Assembly (NCBI GenBank): GCA_902494815.1
Contig: CABUVB010000053.1
Location: 1 to 10,424, forward strand
Source: an uncultured Collinsella sp.
GTDB lineage: Bacteria > Actinomycetota > Coriobacteriia > Coriobacteriales > Coriobacteriaceae
Direction of reading: 5' to 3'
DNA: 10,424 nt
The notes beneath the pieces were generated by a model, which ran no database searches, was not told the DNA's origin, and saw nothing but the letters and a program-made list of their open reading frames with translations. Positions 5,477 through 10,424 of this stretch are shown here, piece by piece (positions within the stretch are counted from its first letter, which is position 1; every line of letters starts with the position of its first letter). Position numbers and translations under genes: made by a program.

Positions 5477-6691
5477 ATGGTCGATAAGATCCAGTGGGCG
5501 GGCAACACGATGCCCAAGAGCGATGACAAGCACTTGGGAATCATGAGCCTCGACCACGTGAAGAAGGCCCGTGCCTTCCACCAGTCGTTCCCTCAATATA
5601 CCGTCACTCCGCTTGCCCGTCTGGACGGTCAGGCTGCGCGCCTGGGCCTGTCCAACCTGTGCGTTAAGGACGAGAGCTATCGCTTTGGCCTCAACGCCTT
5701 TAAGGTTCTGGGCGGATCGTTTGCCATGGCCAACTACATTGCCGATGAGACCGGCAAGGACGTTGCCGACTGCACCTTCGATTACCTGACTTCCGATCAG
5801 CTTGCCAAGGACTTTGGCCAGGCCACCTTCTTTACCGCTACCGACGGCAATCATGGCCGCGGCGTGGCATGGGCTGCCAACAAGCTGGGCCAGAAGGCCG
5901 TCGTTCACATGCCCAAGGGTTCCACCAAGCCCCGCTTCGACAACATCGCCGCTGAGGGCGCCACGGTGACCATCGAAGAGGTCAACTACGACGAGTGCGT
6001 GCGCATGGCCGCCGCCGAGGCCGACGCCTGCGAGCGCGGCGTCATCGTTCAGGACACCGCCTGGGAGGGCTACGAGAAGATCCCGTCTTGGATTATGGAG
6101 GGCTACGGCACCATGGCTTCCGAGGCTGCCGAGCAGCTGCGCGAGATGGCCATCAACCGCCCGACGCACGTGTTTGTCCAGGCTGGCGTGGGTTCGCTCG
6201 CCGGCGCCGTGGTGGGCTACTTCACCAACCTGTATCCCGATAACCCGCCCACCTTCGTCGTGGTCGAGTGCGCTCCGGCCGCCTGCCTGTACAAGGGCGC
6301 TGCCGCCGGCGACGGCGATCCGCGTATCGTGGACGGTGACATGCCCTCCATCATGGCCGGTCTGTGCTGCGGCGAGCCCAACATCCTGGGCTGGGATATC
6401 CTGCGCAACCATGCCACCGCCTTCGTGTCCTGCCCCGACTGGGTCACCGCTCGCGGCATGCGCACCCTGGGCGCTCCCGAGAAGGGCGACCCGCGCGTCA
6501 TCTCCGGCGAGTCCGGCGCTGTGACCACCGGCCTGGTCGAGACCCTCATGCTCGATCCCGAGTACGCCGAGCTCAAGGAACTCATCGGCCTGGACAAGAC
6601 GAGCTCCGTGCTCTGCTTCTCCACGGAAGGTGACACGGACCCCGACCAGTATCGTCGAATTGTTTGGGAAGGCGAATATCCCACTTGCTAA
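5477..6691 (+). CDS. ygeX: 2,3-Diaminopropionate ammonia-lyase (YgeX/DpaL)
   Basis: A PLP enzyme of fold type II that turns 2,3-diaminopropionate into pyruvate and two ammonia; it acts in the cytoplasm. The 404-aa length fits the E. coli enzyme (about 400). Visible signatures are KDESYRFGLNAFKVLGGS (64-81), where Lys76 should hold PLP; TDGNHGRGVAW (122-132) with Asp123; QDTAWEGYEKIPSWIMEGY (192-210) with Asp193; the glycine-rich phosphate loop QAGVGSLAG (235-243); and SGESGAV and FSTEGDTD near the C terminus. The Asp residues match the two acid/base aspartates of the E. coli enzyme. AAGGAG lies eight bases before the ATG. It is the first gene of the rightward cluster and lies opposite the YheO-type regulator. 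It probably removes diaminopropionate made by the neighbouring hydrolase and transferase steps. Identity is firm. Confidence 0.95.
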   Translation: MVDKIQWAGNTMPKSDDKHLGIMSLDHVKKARAFHQSFPQYTVTPLARLDGQAARLGLSNLCVKDESYRFGLNAFKVLGGSFAMANYIADETGKDVADCTFDYLTSDQLAKDFGQATFFTATDGNHGRGVAWAANKLGQKAVVHMPKGSTKPRFDNIAAEGATVTIEEVNYDECVRMAAAEADACERGVIVQDTAWEGYEKIPSWIMEGYGTMASEAAEQLREMAINRPTHVFVQAGVGSLAGAVVGYFTNLYPDNPPTFVVVECAPAACLYKGAAAGDGDPRIVDGDMPSIMAGLCCGEPNILGWDILRNHATAFVSCPDWVTARGMRTLGAPEKGDPRVISGESGAVTTGLVETLMLDPEYAELKELIGLDKTSSVLCFSTEGDTDPDQYRRIVWEGEYPTC

Positions 6692-6698
6692 TCGTTAG

Positions 6699-6725
6699 GG
6701 CGGAGTAAATAGGTATCGCTCCGCC
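6699..6725 (+). other. Intercistronic hairpin between ygeX and ygeY
   Basis: GGCGGAG (6699-6705) and CTCCGCC (6719-6725) form a perfect 7-bp stem with a 13-base loop, starting eight bases after the ygeX stop. No U-tract follows, so it is more likely to be an mRNA stability or processing element, or a partial attenuator, than a full terminator. Confidence 0.4.
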
Positions 6726-6765
6726 ACCTCACAGGTAGATTCCTTCGTTTGAAAGGTTATGAACA

Positions 6766-8151
6766 ATGGCTAAAGAACTCGATTTCGACGCTATTAAGGC
6801 TGCTGCGGAGTCTCATCGTGCTGATATGACGCGTTTTCTTCGCGCAATGATTAGCCACCCCTCTGAGTCCTGCGAGGAGGGTGAGGTTGTTGCCTGCATC
6901 AAGGCCGAGATGGAGAGCCTTGGTTATGACGAGGTCAAGGTCGACGGCCTGGGCAATGTCATGGGCTTTATGGGCGAGGGCGACAAGATCATCGCCATCG
7001 ACTCTCATATCGACACCGTCGGCATCGGCAACATCGAGAACTGGGATGCCGATCCCTACGAGGGCTACGAGACCGACGAGATCATCTACGGCCGCGGCGG
7101 CTCCGACCAGGAGGGCGGCATGGCTTCTGCTACCTACGCTGCCAAGATGATGAAGGACATGGGCCTCATCCCCGAGGGCTACAAGATCATGGTCGTCGGC
7201 ACCGTCCAGGAAGAGGACTGCGACGGCATGTGCTGGCAGTACATCTACAACAAGGACGGCATTAAGCCCGAGTTCGTCATTTCCACCGAGCCCACCGACG
7301 GCGGCATCTATCGCGGTCACCGCGGCCGTATGGAGATCCGCGTCGACGTTCACGGTACCTCCTGCCACGGCTCCGCTCCCGACCGCGGCGACAACGCCAT
7401 CTACAAGATGGCCGACATCATCGCCGACGTCCGCGCCCTCAACAACAACGGCTGCGACGAGTCGACCGACATCAAGGGTCTCGTCAAGATGCTCGACCCC
7501 AAGTACAATCCCGAGCACTTCGAGGATGCCCGCTTCCTGGGCCGCGGCACCTGCACCGTCAGCCAGATCTTCTACACCAGCCCCAGCCGCTGCGCTGTCG
7601 CTGACTCCTGCGCCATCTCCATCGACCGTCGCATGACCGCCGGCGAGACCTGGGAGTCCTGCCTGGACGAGATCCGCAACCTGCCGGCCGCCAAGAAGTA
7701 CGGCGACGACGTGAAGGTCTCCATGTACATGTACGACCGTCCGTCCTGGACCGGCGAGGTCTACGAGACCGAGGCTTACTTCCCCACGTGGATCAACAAG
7801 GAGGCCGCTCCGCACGTCAAGGCCCTCGTCGACGCCCACAAGGCCATGTTTGGTGACGAGCGCATCGGCTGCGAGCCCAGCATGGACAAGCGCACCGGTC
7901 GCCCGCTGTGCGACAAGTGGACCTTCTCCACGAACTGCGTTTCCATCCAGGGCCGCTACGGCATCCCCTGCGTGGGCTTTGGCCCGGGTGCCGAGTCTCA
8001 GGCTCACGCTCCCAACGAGGTCACCTACAAGGATGACCTGGTCACCGCTGCCGCAATGTATGTGGCTGCCCTGAACCTCTACGATCCGAGCCAGGCCGAT
8101 GGCGATGCCACCGTGTTCCGCGCCGGTCTGACCAACAACAAGATCGACTAG
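6766..8151 (+). CDS. ygeY: YgeY, M20-family amidohydrolase/peptidase of the purine-nitrogen cluster
   Basis: A two-metal M20 hydrolase (TIGR family 'selenium metabolism hydrolase YgeY'), thought to cleave an amide or carbamoyl bond of a ureido or amino-acid intermediate; its true substrate is unsettled. Metal and catalytic residues are visible: DSHIDTVGIGN (79-89) with His81 and Asp83, GRGGSDQEGG (109-118) with bridging Asp114, VQEEDCDG (147-154) with Glu149/Glu150, STEPTD (173-178) with Glu175, and QAHAPNE (412-418) with His414. The lid domain carries CHGSAPDRGDN (200-210). At 461 aa it is longer than the E. coli protein as I recall it (about 403). The extra residues lie at about 226-256, at about 366-382 and in the C-terminal tail, outside the catalytic motifs. 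The ATG at 6766 follows AAAGG with a nine-base spacer. It is 74 bp after ygeX and co-directional, so probably in one operon. Confidence 0.92.
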   Translation: MAKELDFDAIKAAAESHRADMTRFLRAMISHPSESCEEGEVVACIKAEMESLGYDEVKVDGLGNVMGFMGEGDKIIAIDSHIDTVGIGNIENWDADPYEGYETDEIIYGRGGSDQEGGMASATYAAKMMKDMGLIPEGYKIMVVGTVQEEDCDGMCWQYIYNKDGIKPEFVISTEPTDGGIYRGHRGRMEIRVDVHGTSCHGSAPDRGDNAIYKMADIIADVRALNNNGCDESTDIKGLVKMLDPKYNPEHFEDARFLGRGTCTVSQIFYTSPSRCAVADSCAISIDRRMTAGETWESCLDEIRNLPAAKKYGDDVKVSMYMYDRPSWTGEVYETEAYFPTWINKEAAPHVKALVDAHKAMFGDERIGCEPSMDKRTGRPLCDKWTFSTNCVSIQGRYGIPCVGFGPGAESQAHAPNEVTYKDDLVTAAAMYVAALNLYDPSQADGDATVFRAGLTNNKID

Positions 8152-8173
8152 TCCCATTCCTCGATCTTGTTGA

Positions 8174-8198
8174 GCCGGGGGCAGTTTATGCCCCCGGC
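8174..8198 (+). terminator. Perfect 10-bp GC hairpin after ygeY
   Basis: GCCGGGGGCA (8174-8183) and TGCCCCCGGC (8189-8198) form a perfect 10-bp stem with a 5-base loop, 22 bases after the ygeY stop. The tail is GCCTCCTG, without a U-tract. It may cause pausing or partial termination and may protect the upstream mRNA, so ygeX-ygeY and ygeW-carbamate kinase could be made at different levels. Confidence 0.5.
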
Positions 8199-8206
8199 GC
8201 CTCCTG

Positions 8207-8234
8207 TTGACTTGGGGCCCGCGGTCGTTATCTC
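8207..8234 (+). promoter_or_regulatory. Weak promoter candidate for ygeW
   Basis: TTGACT (8207-8212), a good -35, is followed after 16 bases by TATCTC (8229-8234), a poor -10. It lies after the ygeY hairpin and about 120 bases before the ygeW start, so a separate transcript for ygeW and carbamate kinase is possible. The rest of the 8152-8352 gap shows no gene; the frame open across it lacks a ribosome site and conserved sequence. Confidence 0.25.
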
Positions 8235-8352
8235 CCATGCTTCCTCAACGGTGGCGGGTCCTCGTCATGGTGCTCTGCATGTTCTAGCCACACGCGCATG
8301 CCGGAGCACATCTACTCATTGCGATCGTTTCATCTTTAGAAAGGACATTTCC

Positions 8353-9555
8353 ATGGACGCTAAGTTTACCGAGCTCGTCGAGCAGCTGAACGGCCTCGAT
8401 TTTAAGGGTATGTACGGCAGCGACTTCCTGCACACCTGGGACAAGACCACCGATGAGCTCAAGGCTCTCTACATCGTTGCCGACGCACTGCGCGAGCTGC
8501 GTGAGAACAACGTTTCGTCCAAGATCTTCGACTCGGGCCTGGCCGTCTCCCTGTTCCGTGACAACTCCACCCGTACGCGCTTCTCCTTCTCTAAGGCCGC
8601 CAACCTGCTCGGCCTTGAGCTGCAGGACCTGGACGAGAAGAAGTCCCAGATCGCTCACGGCGAGACCGTCCGCGAGACCGCTACCATGATCTCCTTCATG
8701 GCCGACGTCATCGGCATCCGCGACGACATGTACATCGGCAAGGGCGACGCCTACATGGCCGAGGTCTCCGAGTCCGTTCAGCAGGCCTACGAGGACGGCG
8801 TTCTGGATCACCGTCCCACGCTCATCTCCCTGCAGTCCGACTCCGACCACCCCACGCAGTCCTCTGCCGACATGCTCTACCTCATCAACGAGTTTGGCGG
8901 TCTTGAGAACCTCAAGGGCAAGAAGGTTGCCGTCACCTGGGCCTATTCGCCCTCTTACGGCAAGCCGCTGTCCTGCCCGCAGTCGCTGATCAGCCTGCTG
9001 CCCCGCTTTGGCATGGACGTCACCCTTGCTCACCCCGAGGGCTACGACCTCATGCCCGAGGTCGTCGAGCGCGCCAAGGGCTATGCCGCCGAGTCCGGTA
9101 CCACCTTTAAGCAGGTCAACACCATGGCCGAGGCCTTCGAGGGTGCCGACATCGTGATCCCCAAGAGCTGGGCTCCGTTTGCCGCCATGGAGAAGCGCAC
9201 CAACCTGTACGCCGAGGGCGACGACGCCGGCATCGCTGCGCTCGAGAAGGAGCTGCTCGCTCAGAACGCCACCCATCAGGACTGGTGCTCCACGACCGAG
9301 CTCATGGAGAAGACTGCCAACGGCCAGGACACCATCTTTATGCACCCGCTGCCCGCCGACATCTCCGGTGTCTCCTGCGAGCACGGCGAGGTCAACGCCG
9401 ACGTCTTCGACATGCACCGCGTGGGCATGTACAAGGAGGCCAGCTACAAGCCGTACGCCATCGCAGCCATGATGTTCCTGCAGAAGGTTGCCGATCCCGC
9501 CGCTACCCTCAAGGCCCTCGACGAGCGCAACACCGCCCGTTGGCTCCAGGCCTAA
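8353..9555 (+). CDS. ygeW: YgeW, knotted carbamoyltransferase
   Basis: A member of the aspartate/ornithine carbamoyltransferase superfamily with a knotted fold; the second substrate of YgeW is not settled. In catabolic direction it would pass a carbamoyl group from a ureido compound (diureidopropionate has been proposed) to phosphate, giving carbamoyl phosphate. The 400-aa product fits E. coli YgeW (about 396). Carbamoyl-phosphate site motifs are STRTR (72-76), HPTQ (166-169) and HPLP (331-334); the family-typical SDSDHPTQSSADMLYL and PLPADISGVSCEHGEV segments are present. I chose the ATG at 8353 because AGAAAGGA lies just upstream and the N terminus fits the family. The open frame extends to 8167, but those 62 residues look non-coding. 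The carbamate kinase gene begins 14 bases after the stop, so the two are tightly coupled, which supports a carbamoyl-phosphate to ATP route. Confidence 0.93.
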   Translation: MDAKFTELVEQLNGLDFKGMYGSDFLHTWDKTTDELKALYIVADALRELRENNVSSKIFDSGLAVSLFRDNSTRTRFSFSKAANLLGLELQDLDEKKSQIAHGETVRETATMISFMADVIGIRDDMYIGKGDAYMAEVSESVQQAYEDGVLDHRPTLISLQSDSDHPTQSSADMLYLINEFGGLENLKGKKVAVTWAYSPSYGKPLSCPQSLISLLPRFGMDVTLAHPEGYDLMPEVVERAKGYAAESGTTFKQVNTMAEAFEGADIVIPKSWAPFAAMEKRTNLYAEGDDAGIAALEKELLAQNATHQDWCSTTELMEKTANGQDTIFMHPLPADISGVSCEHGEVNADVFDMHRVGMYKEASYKPYAIAAMMFLQKVADPAATLKALDERNTARWLQA

Positions 9556-9569
9556 AGCCGGGCTGAGAA

Positions 9570-10424
9570 ATGGCTAAGCGTATCGTTGTCGCCCTGGGCG
9601 GAAACGCCCTCGGCGCCAACCTTCCCGAGCAGATGGAGGCCGTCAAGACGACTTCCAAGGCTATCGTCGACCTGATCGAGGAGGGCAACGAGGTCGTCGT
9701 CGTGCATGGCAACGGTCCCCAGGTGGGCATGATCGCCAACGCGATGGCTGAGCTCACGCGCTCTAATCCTCAGAAGTACGTTCCCTGCCCCTTGTCCGTT
9801 TGCGGCGCCATGAGCCAGGGCTACATTGGCTATGACCTGCAAAATGCGCTGCGCGAGGAAATGCTCGACCGCAATATCGACAAGGGTGTCGCCACCGTGC
9901 TCACCCAGGTCGAGGTTGCGGCAGACGACCCGGCCTTTGCCGACCCGGTCAAGCCGATTGGTCCGTGGATGAGCGAGGCCGAGGCCAAGGAGCTGGAGGC
10001 CGACCGCGGCTACCAGTTCATCCACGACGAGAAGCAGGGCTTCCGTCGCGTGGTTGCCTCGCCCAAGCCCGTGAACATCGTCGAGCTCGACACCATCAAG
10101 TCGCTCGTCGAGTCCAACCACGTGGTGATCTCCTGCGGCGGTGGCGGTATTCCCGTCACCAAGGCCCAGGGCAACCACCTTAAGGGCGCTGCCGCCGTCA
10201 TCGATAAGGACTTTGCGGCCGAGAAGCTCGCCGAGCAGCTCGACGCCGATGCCCTGATTATCCTGACGGCCGTGGAGAAGGTTGCCATTGGCTTTGGCAC
10301 CGACCACGAGCAGTGGCTCGACACGCTGACCGCGGCTGACGTAAAGCGTCTGTCCGAGGCCAACGAGTTCGGTCGTGGCTCCATGCTGCCCAAGGTTCAG
10401 GCCGCCTCGACGTTTGCCGAGAGC
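9570..10424 (+). CDS. arcC: Carbamate kinase (3' end outside window)
   Basis: It converts carbamoyl phosphate and ADP to ATP, ammonia and CO2 in catabolic direction, in the cytoplasm. The 285 visible residues cover nearly all of the usual 300-315. Motifs in order: ALGGNAL (8-14), HGNGPQVG (46-53), CGGGGIPV (189-196), DKD (212-214, followed by the usual AAEKLAEQLDADALIILT), LTAVEKV (232-238) and GSMLPKVQAA (270-279). The amino-acid-kinase fold is thus complete except for the last helix or so. The start at 9570 lies 14 bases after the ygeW stop. The ribosome site is weak (GGGCTGAGAA), so translation may be coupled to ygeW. The symbol arcC is used for the function; yqeA is the name of the paralogue in the E. 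coli ygeW-ygeX-ygeY locus. No arginine deiminase or ornithine transferase is near, which supports ygeW as its partner. Confidence 0.93.
   Translation, partial: MAKRIVVALGGNALGANLPEQMEAVKTTSKAIVDLIEEGNEVVVVHGNGPQVGMIANAMAELTRSNPQKYVPCPLSVCGAMSQGYIGYDLQNALREEMLDRNIDKGVATVLTQVEVAADDPAFADPVKPIGPWMSEAEAKELEADRGYQFIHDEKQGFRRVVASPKPVNIVELDTIKSLVESNHVVISCGGGGIPVTKAQGNHLKGAAAVIDKDFAAEKLAEQLDADALIILTAVEKVAIGFGTDHEQWLDTLTAADVKRLSEANEFGRGSMLPKVQAASTFAES

Noticed and set aside
5345..6412. Leftward 355-aa open frame
   Set aside because: Reverse shadow of ygeX with Gly/Val/Ala/His-rich content and no motifs.
6757..8238. Leftward 493-aa open frame
   Set aside because: Val/Gly/Ala/Leu/Asp-rich reverse shadow of ygeY, produced by its high-GC third positions; no motifs.
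8167..8352. 62-residue N-terminal extension of ygeW
   Set aside because: It covers the intergenic hairpin and promoter candidate, lacks a ribosome site, and family members begin near the ATG at 8353.
8284..9417. Leftward 377-aa open frame
   Set aside because: Reverse shadow of ygeW; composition is Val/Gly/Leu-rich and carries no motif.
9552..10307. Leftward 251-aa open frame
   Set aside because: Reverse shadow of the carbamate kinase gene.
1..10424. CRISPR array, tRNA, rRNA or insertion sequence
   Set aside because: No regularly spaced repeat series, cloverleaf-like sequence, rRNA segment, transposase or terminal inverted repeats were seen.

Overview
The window looks like the chromosome of a high-GC, anaerobic gut actinobacterium. 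Collinsella or a close coriobacterial relative is my best guess, from the codon bias (C or G at most third positions) and the metabolic gene set. No rRNA or other marker fixes the taxon, so this is inference. All but about 700 bp of the window can be assigned to genes.

Left region (1-2937) is a defence segment. A type I restriction specificity gene (hsdS) runs leftwards out of the window and begins abnormally, in what resembles the middle of an ordinary HsdS. Divergent from it, across about 99 bp, is a complete 707-aa GmrSD-like protein: an N-terminal DUF262 NTPase-type domain, a DUF1524 HNH nuclease domain and a DUF5655-like tail. Both genes are less GC-rich than the right half, especially the target-recognition part of hsdS, as expected of exchanged defence genes.

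Middle region (2938-5200) starts with two adjacent hairpins between convergent genes. It then carries three leftward genes: a small unassigned protein (97 aa), a 328-aa Pro/Ala-rich protein with one membrane segment near its C terminus, and a YheO-type PAS/HTH transcriptional regulator. An 11-bp element repeated at a 33-bp pitch lies between the first two.

Right region (5201-10424) is a rightward catabolic cluster: 2,3-diaminopropionate ammonia-lyase (ygeX/dpaL), the M20-family hydrolase ygeY, the knotted carbamoyltransferase ygeW, and a carbamate kinase cut by the window edge. Related genes cluster in Escherichia coli and in gut anaerobes that degrade purines or urate. The joint logic is nitrogen and energy recovery: ureido compounds are hydrolysed (YgeY), a carbamoyl group is moved to phosphate (YgeW), carbamoyl phosphate makes ATP (carbamate kinase), and the diaminopropionate backbone becomes pyruvate plus ammonia (YgeX). 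The exact substrates of YgeY and YgeW are inferred. The regulator is transcribed away from ygeX, and the shared 277-bp intergenic region holds a large, nearly perfect dyad (5338-5390), a second dyad (5402-5430) and repeats of a CACACTT motif. It is the most promising regulatory DNA in the window. The cluster is probably controlled by this YheO-type protein in response to a pathway metabolite.
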